Shown here one piece after another: positions 1-8,179 of a stretch of 64,000 bases of DNA. The position numbers and the translations under genes were made by a program. The notes under the pieces were generated by a model. It had not been told where the DNA came from and ran no database searches. It saw only the letters and a program-made list of their open reading frames with translations. Numbering within the stretch: position 1 is the stretch's first letter; each line of letters opens with the position of its first letter. The DNA is from Cyanobacteria bacterium M_surface_10_m1_298 (GTDB lineage: Bacteria > Cyanobacteriota > Cyanobacteriia > PCC-6307 > Cyanobiaceae). Location: NCBI GenBank assembly GCA_016882485.1, contig VGPT01000004.1:1-64000 (forward strand), given 5' to 3'.

Positions 1-27
1 GCTGTTCTGATCCCAGCAGCGACTAGC

Positions 28-58
28 AAGCCCGGGATGGATCCATTCCGGGCTTTTT
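28..58 (+). terminator. Rho-independent terminator of a gene left of the window
   Basis: A nearly perfect inverted repeat with 8-bp GC-rich outer arms (AAGCCCGG / CCGGGCTT) encloses the palindrome ATGGATCCAT and is followed by TTTTT on the plus strand. The T-run lies on the plus side only, so it most likely ends a rightward gene outside the window, convergent with msrB. Confidence 0.7.
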
Positions 59-82
59 GATGCGTAGACGACTCGGTGTCCG

Positions 83-553
83 CTAGGTACTGGGCTTAAA
101 GGTGAGGGCGACCCCGTTGTTGCAGTAGCGCTTGCCGGTGGGTTTGGGGCCATCGCCGAACACATGACCCTGGTGACCGCCGCAGCGCCGGCAGTGGTAT
201 TCGGTGCGGGGCACGATCAGCTTGAAGTCGATCTTGGTGCCGATCGCCTTCGGCAGCGGCTCCCAGAAGCTTGGCCAGCCGGTTCCGCTCTCGTATTTGG
301 CCTTGGAGCTGAACAGGGGCAGATCGCAACCGGCGCAGTGATAGATGCCGGCGCGCTTCTCGTTGTTGAGCGGGCTGCTGAAGGGCCGTTCGGTGCCTTC
401 CTTGCGCAGGACGTCGTAGGCGGCAGGGCTTAGGCGCCGTTTCCACTCCGCATCGGAAAGCTGCCACTTGGGATCTGCTGCAGCAGAAGCCGCTTCGGCG
501 GGACGAGCCCCCACCAGAGCTACGAGGGACGCGAGCAAGCCTCGACGGGTCAT
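83..553 (-). CDS. msrB: Peptide-methionine (R)-S-oxide reductase MsrB, probably exported
   Basis: This 156-residue protein reduces the R epimer of methionine sulfoxide in oxidised proteins. The SelR fold is clear: zinc-binding Cys73/Cys76 (CAGC) and Cys121/Cys124 (CRRC), the GTGWPSF segment near 91-97, and the catalytic Cys144 in RYCNN. The first ~22 residues (MTRRGLLASLVALVGARPAEAA) form a twin-arginine-like or Sec-like signal, so the enzyme may act in the periplasm or thylakoid lumen; this is inferred from residue pattern only. Its start codon overlaps the last base of secG, and gpmI lies upstream on the same strand, so the three may be co-transcribed. A separate msrA with a Sec-type signal is at 37.7 kb. 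Confidence 0.93.
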   Translation of the reverse strand: MTRRGLLASLVALVGARPAEAASAAADPKWQLSDAEWKRRLSPAAYDVLRKEGTERPFSSPLNNEKRAGIYHCAGCDLPLFSSKAKYESGTGWPSFWEPLPKAIGTKIDFKLIVPRTEYHCRRCGGHQGHVFGDGPKPTGKRYCNNGVALTFKPST

Positions 554-789
554 CAGATGCCCTTCAGCCAGCCTGCACTCAGGGCCGTCGCCAGGCCCAA
601 AAACAGGGCCAGCAGTGTCCAGGTGATGCGGTTGAGGGTGGCTTCCGCGCTGCGTGCGCTGCTGAACATGGAGCTGCCGCTGGAGGCCAGACCGCCCATG
701 CCATCACCTTTCGGGCTATGCAGCAAAACGGTGATCACCAGCAGAACGCCGCTGCTCAGCCAGATCCAGGTCAGAACGGATTGAATCAT
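553..789 (-). CDS. secG: Preprotein translocase subunit SecG
   Basis: This 78-residue integral membrane protein has two hydrophobic helices (about 7-24 and 54-72). They flank the cytoplasmic loop LHSPKGDGMGGL followed by a Gly/Ser-rich stretch, which is the hallmark of SecG. It is an accessory part of the SecYEG channel and stimulates SecA-driven export. Its length is typical of cyanobacterial SecG. It sits 19 bp downstream of gpmI on the same strand, a common neighbour pairing in bacteria, and touches msrB at its 3' end. Confidence 0.93.
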   Translation of the reverse strand: MIQSVLTWIWLSSGVLLVITVLLHSPKGDGMGGLASSGSSMFSSARSAEATLNRITWTLLALFLGLATALSAGWLKGI

Positions 790-808
790 CGGTCCAGGTT
801 AGGGCCCT

Positions 809-2530
809 TCAGACGCCCAGGGTCTGAGGAATCCTGTTGAGAACAGCTGGGCTGCCCACTGGCACGATCAGCGATTCTCCGGTCATGCGGGAGGGTTGGG
901 GTAGACCCAGAATCTCCAGCAGGGTCGGGGCCACATCCGCCAGACCACCTCCGCTGCGCAGTTCAACGGCGTTTCCATGGCCGGGAAGTTTGCGCTTCTC
1001 CCCCTCCACCAGGATCACGGGCACCGGATTGGTGGTGTGGGCCGTCCAGGGCAATCCATCGGGGCCCTCCATCAGTTCAGCATTGCCGTGATCTGCCGTC
1101 ACGAGCAACGTGCCGCCCATGCGGTTTGTGGCCTCCAGCAGGCGCCCCACACTGCGATCAACGGTGCCAATCGCTTCGATGGTGGCGTCCATCTCGCCGG
1201 TGTGCCCCACCATGTCGGGGTTGGCGTAGTTGATCACCACCAGGGAGTAGATGCCCTTGTTGATCGCTGAGATGCAGTTCTCGGTGAGTTGCTCGGCTGA
1301 CATCGCCGGTGCCTGGTCGTAGGTGGCGACCCGCGGCGAGGGAACCAGATGCCGGTCTTCGCCGGGGTAGGGCTGCTCAATGCCACCGTTCATGAAATAG
1401 GTGACATGGGGGTATTTCTCGGTTTCAGCGGTGCGGAACTGGCGCAGACCCGATTCCGACACCACTTGCCCCAGCAGGCCATCGAGGGATTCCGGAGGGA
1501 AGGCCACCGAAACCGGCAGTCCGGCTTCGTACTGGGTGAAGGTGACCACCTTGAGGTCGCTCACCTGCTGGCGATCAAACCCTTCAAACGAATCCAGAAC
1601 CAGGGCTTTGACCAGTTGCCGCACCCGGTCTGGGCGGAAGTTGAAGCAGACCACCCCATCGCCGGGGCTGATCACCGCCTCGCTCAGGCGCGTGGGCTCG
1701 AGAAACTCATCGAACACCTCGTTGGCATAGGAGCTCGCCAGAACCTCCTGGGGGCTGAGGTTGCTGATTTCCGTGGCTTCGGTCAACAGGCGGTAGGCCC
1801 GTTCGGTGCGCTCCCAACGGTTATCCCGGTCCATCGCCCAGTAGCGACCGCAGAGGGTGCTGATCTCGCCGATGCCACTGCTTTGGATCTGCGACTCCAC
1901 CGTTGCGAGGAACGGGGCAGCACTCTGGGGCGGGGTGTCGCGTCCGTCGGTGATCACGTGGATGCAGACGCGCTGCAGGCCGCGTGCCTTGGCCCAGCGC
2001 AGCAGGCCTCCAAGGTGATCGATGTGGCTGTGAACGCCACCGTCCGAGCAGAGACCGATCAGGTGGAGGGTCTTGCTGCTGCTCAGTAACCCGTCTGCCA
2101 GGGCGTTGAGCTGAGGGTTATCCGCAAGGCTTCCATCCCGCACCGCTTGAGAGATGCGAACCAGCTCCTGGCGAATGATGCGACCCGCTCCGATCGTGAG
2201 GTGCCCCACCTCGGAGTTCCCCATCTGGTCATCGGGGAGGCCGACATCGGCTCCGCTGGCTTCAATCAGGGTGTGGGGATAGGCGTGCCACAGGGCATCC
2301 ATGACCGGCGTATGGGCCGAGCGGATGGCGTTGTGGGCGTCGTCGTGGCGATAGCCCCAGCCATCGAGGATGCAAAGAACTACCGGGGCGACGGAACCCT
2401 GGGTTTCAGCTCGCCCTGAACCGTGCTCTGATCCGTCCGCAATGCCAGTGCTGCGCTTCGGGGCCGGGTTGGCGTCTGATTCAGTCGACGGTATGACTGT
2501 CACCCTGGAAAACCCCGCCCCTTCCTGCAA
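809..2530 (-). CDS. gpmI: 2,3-bisphosphoglycerate-independent phosphoglycerate mutase
   Basis: It interconverts 3- and 2-phosphoglycerate using two Mn ions. The alkaline-phosphatase-like fold is shown by LCILDGWGY near residue 52, the phosphoserine nucleophile in QMGNSEVGH (Ser106), a metal-binding [10 protein letters not shown] segment, [13 protein letters not shown], and VTADHGNAE near the C-terminus. The chosen ATG gives 573 residues. The first ~45 residues are low-complexity and absent from typical family members (~510-545 aa), so the true start may be further in; no obvious ATG lies closer to the conserved core. It is divergent from pyrR. Confidence 0.95.
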   Translation of the reverse strand: MQEGAGFSRVTVIPSTESDANPAPKRSTGIADGSEHGSGRAETQGSVAPVVLCILDGWGYRHDDAHNAIRSAHTPVMDALWHAYPHTLIEASGADVGLPDDQMGNSEVGHLTIGAGRIIRQELVRISQAVRDGSLADNPQLNALADGLLSSSKTLHLIGLCSDGGVHSHIDHLGGLLRWAKARGLQRVCIHVITDGRDTPPQSAAPFLATVESQIQSSGIGEISTLCGRYWAMDRDNRWERTERAYRLLTEATEISNLSPQEVLASSYANEVFDEFLEPTRLSEAVISPGDGVVCFNFRPDRVRQLVKALVLDSFEGFDRQQVSDLKVVTFTQYEAGLPVSVAFPPESLDGLLGQVVSESGLRQFRTAETEKYPHVTYFMNGGIEQPYPGEDRHLVPSPRVATYDQAPAMSAEQLTENCISAINKGIYSLVVINYANPDMVGHTGEMDATIEAIGTVDRSVGRLLEATNRMGGTLLVTADHGNAELMEGPDGLPWTAHTTNPVPVILVEGEKRKLPGHGNAVELRSGGGLADVAPTLLEILGLPQPSRMTGESLIVPVGSPAVLNRIPQTLGV

Positions 2531-2644
2531 CTCTTCTTAAGCCAACTTACCGCGTGCCTTGGATTGAACCAATCTCCAGGCGCCTTGCGTCAGCTTTTGG
2601 CTACACCGGAACAGACCGCATTCCTGCGCCCCGCGAGCTCCGCC

Positions 2645-3199
2645 ATGTCTGCTGATCGCGTTGAAATCCTGTCAGCAGTGGAGTTGGGCCGCACGCTCAA
2701 CCGCCTCGCCTCCCAGGTGCTCGAAAGCGTTGATGAGAGCCGCGATCTCGTTTTGTTAGGGATTCCAACTCGTGGCGCGGCCCTTGCCGAGGTGCTCGCC
2801 AGTCGCCTGGAGCAGCTCTGCGGGCATCCTGTCGACTGCGGCAGCCTCGATCCCACCTTTCATCGTGACGACCTCGAGCGGGTCGGCACCCGTCTGGTGG
2901 CACCGACCCAGTTGCCCTCCAGTCTCGATGACAAGACCGTGGTGCTGGTCGACGATGTGATTTTCACCGGTCGCACGGTGCGAGCGGCTCTCGAGGCGCT
3001 GCAGGCCTGGGGGCGCCCCTCCCGGGTGGCTCTGCTGGCGATGGTGGATCGCGGCCACCGGGAGCTGCCGATCCAGCCTGACTTTTGTGGGCGTGTTGTT
3101 CCCACCAACCGTCAGGAACTGATCGCTCTCTGCCTCAACGGCATCGATGGAGAGGAAGGGGTGTTCCTGATCAAGGAGGAGCCAAGCTCCGTCAGCTGA
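2645..3199 (+). CDS. pyrR: PyrR: uracil phosphoribosyltransferase / pyr regulator
   Basis: This 184-residue protein belongs to the PRTase family. The PRPP-binding loop VVLVDDVIFTGRTVRAA is near residues 98-114 and the LLGIPTRGAALAE substrate loop near 35-47. The ATG at 2645 gives the usual family length (~180 aa); an upstream in-frame start at 2564 would add 27 residues that look non-conserved. PyrR makes UMP from uracil and PRPP, and in firmicutes also binds pyr mRNA. No pyr operon follows here, so in this organism the salvage role is the safer inference. Its 3' end overlaps ftrV by 8 nt in convergent orientation. Confidence 0.9.
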   Translation: MSADRVEILSAVELGRTLNRLASQVLESVDESRDLVLLGIPTRGAALAEVLASRLEQLCGHPVDCGSLDPTFHRDDLERVGTRLVAPTQLPSSLDDKTVVLVDDVIFTGRTVRAALEALQAWGRPSRVALLAMVDRGHRELPIQPDFCGRVVPTNRQELIALCLNGIDGEEGVFLIKEEPSSVS

Positions 3200-3437
3200 C
3201 CGCTTCCAGTTCGTCGCTGCGGAAGTGGGCGCGGAAACGCCCGAAAGCCACGATCACCGGCAGGGTGGGGCTGATGGTGCGGCCCTTGAAGTCGTTCAGC
3301 ACCTGAAACACCTCGCCCTGTTGGCCTTTGAGATCAAAGGCCTGGCCGCGGTGCTCAGGATGGTGAAACACCACAACGCTCTGGCTCACCTTGACCTGAT
3401 CTCCAACCTGCATGAAGGGCGCGCGCGGTGCGGCCAT
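3192..3437 (-). CDS. ftrV: Ferredoxin-thioredoxin reductase variable (alpha) chain
   Basis: This 81-residue SH3-like beta-barrel protein has the family segments VGDQVKVSQSVVVFHHPEHR, FDLKGQQGEV, RTISPTLPVIVAF and FRAHFRSDELE. FtrV pairs with the Fe-S catalytic chain FtrC to pass electrons from ferredoxin to thioredoxin in light-dependent redox control; FtrC is not in this window. It lies 14 bp downstream of the membrane-anchored protein at 3452-4288 on the same strand and may be the last gene of that transcript. Confidence 0.92.
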   Translation of the reverse strand: MAAPRAPFMQVGDQVKVSQSVVVFHHPEHRGQAFDLKGQQGEVFQVLNDFKGRTISPTLPVIVAFGRFRAHFRSDELEAVS

Positions 3438-3451
3438 CCTGTCACGCGTGC

Positions 3452-4288
3452 TCAGCGGCGGCAGGCCGTTTCCGGTCCGGCTTCCACCACCCGGCCCCCC
3501 AACTCCCGGCAGGCTTCGCTGAAGGCCTCCCAGTCGTCTTTCCCCTGGGAGAGCTTGGCGTTGACCCGTTGGCTCAACTGGTCTGCGGGAATGTTCGAGT
3601 CCAGGGAGCCGTGGGAGTCGTGGTCGTGCTCGGCGTCGTGCTGCTTGCGCAGCCCTTCAATGCCCCGCTCCACCTGTTGTCGCAGATCCGCTGTCTGGGC
3701 TTTCCACCAGGGGTGATCGATGCGGTTAAGCGCATCCAATGCTTCCCACCAGCGCGATTGGGGGATCAGTTGTTTGGCCCGTTCCTTCTGAAAGCGGTTG
3801 CGATTCCAGTCTTCCCGCAGCTGATCGCCTAAGGCGGTGCCTTCCGTGTTGTGGGCGGCGTTGAGGTCCCTCAGCACCGCCAGGGCCTGATCGAGATTGC
3901 CACTGCGGTAGAGCCTGAGGGCTTCCTGCTCCAGTTGCCGCTGCCAGGTGAGCAGGCGTTGTTGATCGGCGACGGTGCTGCTGCCGGAGTTCACCAGCAG
4001 GCGTTGCAGGCGCAGCGCTTCACCGCGCGCATTGCTGCGCCAGAGCTGTTCGGCTTTGAGGCGCCTACAGCGGTTTTGCTCCTGCGGTGCCCGCCCTCCC
4101 AGCCAGCGCAGGGCCGAGAGCTGCTCCCCGTAGCGCAGGCAGTCGTCCAGGCGACCTTCTGCCGCAGCACGCTCCAGGCGCTGCGGCAGCTGCTTTTCCC
4201 ACCAGTAGGCAGCGCCCACGGCTCCGCTGACCAGGCCCAGGGTGAGCACCAGCCAGAAGCGTGGAAGCCGGTGCCGCCGGATGGCCAA
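3452..4288 (-). CDS. Membrane-anchored helical-repeat protein next to the Hsp70-like gene
   Basis: I cannot assign a function to this 278-residue protein. It has a basic N-terminus and one transmembrane segment (about 11-28, WLVLTLGLVSGAVGAAYWW). The rest is a long polar, alpha-helical, TPR-like region rich in Leu, Arg and Gln (RLYRSGNLDQALAVLRDL near 122-139). A His/Asp cluster (HDAEHDHDSHG) lies near 217-227. It follows the Hsp70-like gene by 82 bp in the same direction and precedes ftrV by 14 bp. A partner or client-recruiting factor for that chaperone is an inference from position only. Confidence 0.75.
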   Translation of the reverse strand: MAIRRHRLPRFWLVLTLGLVSGAVGAAYWWEKQLPQRLERAAAEGRLDDCLRYGEQLSALRWLGGRAPQEQNRCRRLKAEQLWRSNARGEALRLQRLLVNSGSSTVADQQRLLTWQRQLEQEALRLYRSGNLDQALAVLRDLNAAHNTEGTALGDQLREDWNRNRFQKERAKQLIPQSRWWEALDALNRIDHPWWKAQTADLRQQVERGIEGLRKQHDAEHDHDSHGSLDSNIPADQLSQRVNAKLSQGKDDWEAFSEACRELGGRVVEAGPETACRR

Positions 4289-4370
4289 TCTGCGCGTGTC
4301 ATGAGCACAACTGTTTTATGTAGCCAGGCCCCTGTCATCACTGCAGCGGGGGCAGCGCTGCAGCCGGCCC

Positions 4371-5939
4371 CTAGCGCACGGGACCGAGGTTCACGGGAGG
4401 CTCGCTCTCCTGGGTGATCAGATCCTTGCTTTCCACCATCAGCTGTCCGGCTTCGTTGATCCAGAACCCCAGTTCCAACCGGTCGACGCCTGGGTCCCCC
4501 GGGGGATCCAGGCGCAAGGCCAAGGCCTCCTGATCCCAGGGTTTGACACGGGCACCTCCGGCTGCACGGCGACGCAACACCGGCAGGCCATCCACGTAGA
4601 CCACTTCGCTGCGCTGTTCGAGCTCTGGTTCCCCCAGCACCAGTTCGAGTGACGTCTGGGCTGGCTCGCTGCAGGCCAGACGTAGCCGTAGCGGTTGCTC
4701 CACCGGCCAGCTCTGTCCCGCGATGAACAGGGGGTGCCAGCGGTGTTCTCCACTGCGCTGGTCCCAGCAGCGCAGCGAGACACCCTGATGCAGCACATCC
4801 TTCACTGTGACCCCTGGCGTCAGGCTGAGAGCCCCCAGCGCCACCGCTTCCACTGGGCGATCGCCACGAATGGGAACCCCTGGCAGGGCGTTCGCCAGCC
4901 AGGAGCGGATCAGGGGCATCTGACTGCTGCCCCCCACCGGCAGCACCGCATCGATCTGGTCTCGGCGAACGCCCGCGGCGCGGGCTGAGGCCAGCACGGA
5001 TTCGAGCAGTTCATCCAACAGGTTGAGCAGGCCCCGGCGCTCCAGAAGGGCCTCCAGATCCGGACGGCGCAGCCGCAGCTCGACAGGTGGCTGCCGGGGG
5101 TCTGGTGTCCAGAGCCCGAGGGCTTCGCTGCGGGTGCTCAGCTGACATTTCAACCGTTCGCAGGCACTGAGCAGGCCCGCTGGAGGGCCCTCGAGGCCGT
5201 GGGCTTGCGCAGGCATCAGCTCCACTGCGATCCAGCCATCGAGATCGCGACCTCCGATGGCGCACCCCGCTTTGCCCAGCACATCAGCGGTGCGCAGGGT
5301 TTGTTGGCTGTGATTGAGCTCGCGTCCTGCAAAGCGCAGGAGTTGGGCGATCGGGGCGGCTTTCCCCTCGCCTCCTTGCAGGGCCACGAGGCAGAGATCG
5401 GTGGTGCCTCCGCCGATGTCCACCACCAGCACCCGGCTGCCCGCCGGCAGTCCGGCGCCGATGGCGGCCGCAGTGGGCTCATCCACCAGCGCCACCTCGG
5501 GCACCGGAAGGTCAGAGAGGGCGTCGAGCAGCCACTGGCGGTAGGTGCGGTAGCTGTCGATCGGGGCTGTGAGAACCAGCCGCTCCGGTTGGAGATCGTG
5601 GGGGAGTTGGCTCCAGATCCGTTGCAGAAGCAGGCATCCGCTCTGCTCCGGGCTCAGCAGGCTTGGCGGACCGGTGCGGGCTGGGGCGCCAATCTGGCGC
5701 TTGAAGTCGCGCTGCAACTGCGGACCACCGCGCTCCAGCAGGCCCGCCTCCAGCACCTGACGGCCGATCAGGGGGCGCTCCGTCTCCTCGCCGTTCAGCC
5801 AGATCAGGCTGGGAATCACCGGGGGATCATCCGTGCTGAAGGGTGGAATGGGCAGGAGCCGAGGGTTCTGTTGCGTGGGATCGAGGTGGGCCACCACCGT
5901 CGTGCTGCTGCCGAGATCGATGGCAAGGGTGCCGGCCAT
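4371..5939 (-). CDS. Atypical Hsp70-family (DnaK-like) protein
   Basis: This 522-residue protein carries the Hsp70 ATPase signatures: phosphate-1 AIDLGSSTTVVAHLD at 6-20, VDEPTAAAIGAG, phosphate-2 VVDIGGGTTDLCLV, and the adenosine motif LPVGGSSQMPLIRSWL. After the nucleotide-binding domain comes only ~150 residues of a beta-rich region, so the helical lid of canonical DnaK (630-650 aa) is short or missing. It is therefore not a general DnaK but one of the extra Hsp70 paralogues of cyanobacteria. It heads a minus-strand run with a membrane-anchored helical protein and ftrV. Substrates are unknown. Confidence 0.85.
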   Translation of the reverse strand: MAGTLAIDLGSSTTVVAHLDPTQQNPRLLPIPPFSTDDPPVIPSLIWLNGEETERPLIGRQVLEAGLLERGGPQLQRDFKRQIGAPARTGPPSLLSPEQSGCLLLQRIWSQLPHDLQPERLVLTAPIDSYRTYRQWLLDALSDLPVPEVALVDEPTAAAIGAGLPAGSRVLVVDIGGGTTDLCLVALQGGEGKAAPIAQLLRFAGRELNHSQQTLRTADVLGKAGCAIGGRDLDGWIAVELMPAQAHGLEGPPAGLLSACERLKCQLSTRSEALGLWTPDPRQPPVELRLRRPDLEALLERRGLLNLLDELLESVLASARAAGVRRDQIDAVLPVGGSSQMPLIRSWLANALPGVPIRGDRPVEAVALGALSLTPGVTVKDVLHQGVSLRCWDQRSGEHRWHPLFIAGQSWPVEQPLRLRLACSEPAQTSLELVLGEPELEQRSEVVYVDGLPVLRRRAAGGARVKPWDQEALALRLDPPGDPGVDRLELGFWINEAGQLMVESKDLITQESEPPVNLGPVR

Positions 5940-6025
5940 GGATCAAAGCTGAAGGGAAACGGCCGAGCACGAGCGTGACGCATTTCACGACTCCATGGTG
6001 AGACCAGTGGGTCTTGCGAGGCGTG

Positions 6026-6331
6026 ATGGACCGGGTTGCGGTGGCGGTGTGGTCGTTTTATCGGGAGGATCCGGCTCTGGCCCGGCGGCTGGATCCCCTG
6101 CTGGCAGCTCGCCTGTCTCGCGGTTGGGGGGCGCTCAAGGTGGAGTGCCGTGACCTGGCTCACCGCGCCATGGTCTGTGGCGTGATCGATCTGCTGCGGC
6201 CACCCCTGGAGGCGTTGCAGCTGGCCCGGGAGATTCGTCTGCTGGTGCCGGGGGAGGAGCCGCTGGTCTTCCCGGTCACCGTTCCGTTGCCCAGCAGTCT
6301 GCTGGCCTACGATGGGTCGATTGGCGAATAG
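6026..6331 (+). CDS. Conserved hypothetical protein upstream of rpoZ
   Basis: This 101-residue soluble protein is mixed alpha/beta with no signal or membrane segment. I recognise no catalytic motif. The ATG at 6026 (DRVAVAVWSFYRED) is chosen over TTG 6014, because the extra four residues look spurious. It ends 3 bp before rpoZ, so the two are almost certainly translated from one message. It is divergent from the Hsp70-like gene, with the shared promoter region at 5940-6025. Confidence 0.75.
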   Translation: MDRVAVAVWSFYREDPALARRLDPLLAARLSRGWGALKVECRDLAHRAMVCGVIDLLRPPLEALQLAREIRLLVPGEEPLVFPVTVPLPSSLLAYDGSIGE

Positions 6332-6334
6332 TGC

Positions 6335-6565
6335 ATGTATCTCGGCGTCAACGTCAGCCCCAAAGAGCTCGCCCAGCGCGCCGAGAATCTGGTGCGGCAC
6401 TCCAGCAACCGTTACCTGACCACGGTTCGCATTGCCTTCCGCGCGAAGCAGCGCCGTTTCGATGACTTCGACGGTCTGCTGGAGGATTCGATGGTCAAGC
6501 CTGTGCAGCGGGCCATCATCGAGCTCAGCGATGAGCAGGATCAGCCCGATCTGCTGCCTGGCTGA
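6335..6565 (+). CDS. rpoZ: DNA-directed RNA polymerase omega subunit
   Basis: This 76-residue protein has the cyanobacterial omega core [20 protein letters not shown] followed by [30 protein letters not shown]. Omega wraps the beta' C-terminus, aids core assembly, and in cyanobacteria influences sigma-factor recruitment. Length and both motifs fit the family. It lies between two conserved cyanobacterial hypothetical genes in a tight plus-strand run. Confidence 0.93.
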   Translation: MYLGVNVSPKELAQRAENLVRHSSNRYLTTVRIAFRAKQRRFDDFDGLLEDSMVKPVQRAIIELSDEQDQPDLLPG

Positions 6566-6579
6566 GCGGTTCGTTCGCT

Positions 6580-6951
6580 GTGATTCAGCGTGAAGGTGAG
6601 GGATGGCGATTGGCCTGGAATGCCAGCCGCCATCCCTTTCCTGTGTTGATCGCTGGGAATGGTTGGGCGGCTGAACTCAGCGATGCCGAGGCCCTGGCGC
6701 TTCGGGATGGTGTCTGGGATCTAGTCGAGCAGCACCGTCAGTTGGTGGATCAGCTGATGGCCGAGGAGGCGATTGAGCTGGAGCTGGAGCGCGGGGTCTG
6801 GTGGCTCTCGATCGAGGGGGATCGCCAGAGCTGGGCGTTGCGGGCGGTGCTCAGTCCTGACCCCTCCCAGCGCGCGCTGGAGTGCTTCTGGCCGGAAGCG
6901 GCGGCGGGGCCCTTCACGGTTGCTTTGCAGCAGCTGTATGGCCAGCCGTGA
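6580..6951 (+). CDS. DUF1818 family protein
   Basis: This 123-residue protein begins with GTG (VIQREGEGWRLAWNASRHPF). The opening EGxGWRLA segment and the internal Trp-rich ERGVWWLSIEGDRQSWALR block are typical of DUF1818, a family restricted to cyanobacteria and plastids with no established reaction. It follows rpoZ by 14 bp. Its last 38 nt overlap, tail to tail, the convergent dehydrogenase at 6914-7792. Confidence 0.82.
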   Translation: MIQREGEGWRLAWNASRHPFPVLIAGNGWAAELSDAEALALRDGVWDLVEQHRQLVDQLMAEEAIELELERGVWWLSIEGDRQSWALRAVLSPDPSQRALECFWPEAAAGPFTVALQQLYGQP

Positions 6952-7792
6952 GGGCGTGCAAGGCGCAGTAGTCGAGTGGGTCCAGCCCTGCCTGAGTGGC
7001 GTTCTCGAGGAGCTCAAGCAATCCCTCAAGCCCCTGGTTGTCGAGTCCCGTGGCTTGTGCGGCCGCTTGGAACAGAGCTAGGTCTTTGCGCAGATGGGCT
7101 GTCGGGAAATTGGGGTTGCTGTAGTCGCCCTTCAGTTCCCGCTCGAGCTTTTTGTCAAAGGTCGGGGCGTAGAGAGCGCTGCTGCGCAGCAGATCCATGA
7201 AGGCCTCCACCTCCACGCCACTGCGCTGCACCAGATGCAGCGACAGGCTGAAGGCATGGGTGAGGCTGGCGATCAGCTGATTGAGGGCGAGCTTCGCGGC
7301 CATCGCCGTGCCCACCTCCCCCAGATGCACCGGGGTGGCACTGAGCTGGCTCAGCAGCGGCAGGGCTTGCGCATAGAGCTCTTTGGGACCACCGGCCATC
7401 AGCTGCAGGCTTCCGGCTAAGGCCTCTGGCTTGCTGCCCAGCACCGGGGCCTCCAGATAGCGCCCACCGCGCTGGGCCACCGCCTCGGCCAGCTCACGGC
7501 TTTCATCTGGACCGATTGTTCCCATCTGGATCACGGTGCGGCCCCGCAGGCCGCCGTTGATCTGCTCCAGAAGGAGCTCACGGGTGCTGGGACCGTCACT
7601 GAGCACGGTGATCAGCCACGGGGCCTGCTGGGCGGCCTCCAGAGGCCTGAGCGCCTGCTGGGCTCCCAAGGCCTGCAAGGGCTGACAGCGATCAGGGGAG
7701 CGATTCCAGACCCATAGCTCCTGGCCGTACTGCAACAGACGCTGGGCGATGGCGCCGCCCAGCAGGCCAGTTCCGAACAGGGCAGCCGTCAT
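6914..7792 (-). CDS. NAD(P)-dependent beta-hydroxyacid dehydrogenase
   Basis: This 292-residue oxidoreductase belongs to the 3-hydroxyisobutyrate dehydrogenase / glyoxylate-succinic semialdehyde reductase family. The Rossmann start ALFGTGLLGGAIAQRL (4-19) binds the cofactor. The substrate segment APVLGSKPEALAGSLQLMAGG (near 135-155) and the catalytic-lysine helix GTAMAAKLALNQLI (near 181-194) follow. The substrate cannot be read from sequence; reduction of glyoxylate or a small semialdehyde is the usual role of cyanobacterial members. Its 3' end overlaps the DUF1818 gene. Confidence 0.87.
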   Translation of the reverse strand: MTAALFGTGLLGGAIAQRLLQYGQELWVWNRSPDRCQPLQALGAQQALRPLEAAQQAPWLITVLSDGPSTRELLLEQINGGLRGRTVIQMGTIGPDESRELAEAVAQRGGRYLEAPVLGSKPEALAGSLQLMAGGPKELYAQALPLLSQLSATPVHLGEVGTAMAAKLALNQLIASLTHAFSLSLHLVQRSGVEVEAFMDLLRSSALYAPTFDKKLERELKGDYSNPNFPTAHLRKDLALFQAAAQATGLDNQGLEGLLELLENATQAGLDPLDYCALHALTAGHTAAAKQP

Positions 7793-7857
7793 GGCGTGGT
7801 GTGGCTCTCGTCAGCATGCCTGAACCGAACCTGAGATCAGCCCTGAGAACGTTGTGG

Positions 7858-7876
7858 TGATCAGCACTGCTGATCA
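7858..7876. repeat. 19-bp perfect palindrome
   Basis: TGATCAGCA and TGCTGATCA flank a single central C. Its position 65 bp upstream of the leftward dehydrogenase start suits a dimeric repressor or activator site, but no known consensus is matched. Confidence 0.5.
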
Positions 7877-7926
7877 GAGGGTTTCTCCCTGGCTAGGGGG
7901 AGCTGTTCCCCAACGTTTTGCACCTG

Positions 7927-7935
7927 TTTTCCACA
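7927..7935 (+). promoter_or_regulatory. DnaA box (TTTTCCACA)
   Basis: It is an exact match to the TTTTCCACA box used by cyanobacterial DnaA. An opposite-strand box with one mismatch, TGTGGAGAA, lies at 7972-7980. No dnaA or dnaN gene is nearby, so binding could be regulatory rather than replicative. Confidence 0.4.
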
Positions 7936-8077
7936 ACCCTGCCTCAGCAGATCCCCCTGGCCTCGGGCGGCTGTGGAGAACCAGGCAGGATTCGGCAACG
8001 CTGGTTGACAAGCCTGGGCCCCCTGCCCAGCTGCCTGGCTGCCCGGGATTCAGCCCTGGGAGATGCGTTGGGCCATG

Positions 8078-8100
8078 GGCCATCTCACGCTGAGATGGCC
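8078..8100 (+). other. Perfect 10-bp stem-loop upstream of DUF2811
   Basis: GGCCATCTCA and TGAGATGGCC pair exactly around a CGC loop, ending 79 bp before the DUF2811 start. No T-run follows, so it is not a standard terminator. It may be a 5'-leader structure. Confidence 0.4.
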
Positions 8101-8179
8101 TTGGAATGCCACTCCGGGTCGCGGGTTGACCGTTGCCGCTTGTTGTGGGGAACTGGTGCTCGTCCGACGAGGTGAGTGC

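Larger units (their letters stand above)
7793..8179. other. Non-coding interval with DnaA-box-like and palindromic elements
   Basis: This 387-bp gap separates a leftward dehydrogenase gene from a rightward DUF2811 gene, so it holds both promoters. It also contains a perfect 19-bp palindrome (7858-7876), one exact cyanobacterial DnaA box (7927-7935), weaker boxes at 7972-7980 and around 8144-8152, and a perfect 10-bp-stem hairpin (8078-8100). A short upstream extension of DUF2811 exists but looks non-coding. I do not recognise a known structured RNA. Confidence 0.5.

Noticed and set aside
28-58. Near-palindrome with central GGATCC as an attachment site or protein operator
   Set aside because: The T-run directly after one arm and the GC-rich stem fit a rho-independent terminator better.
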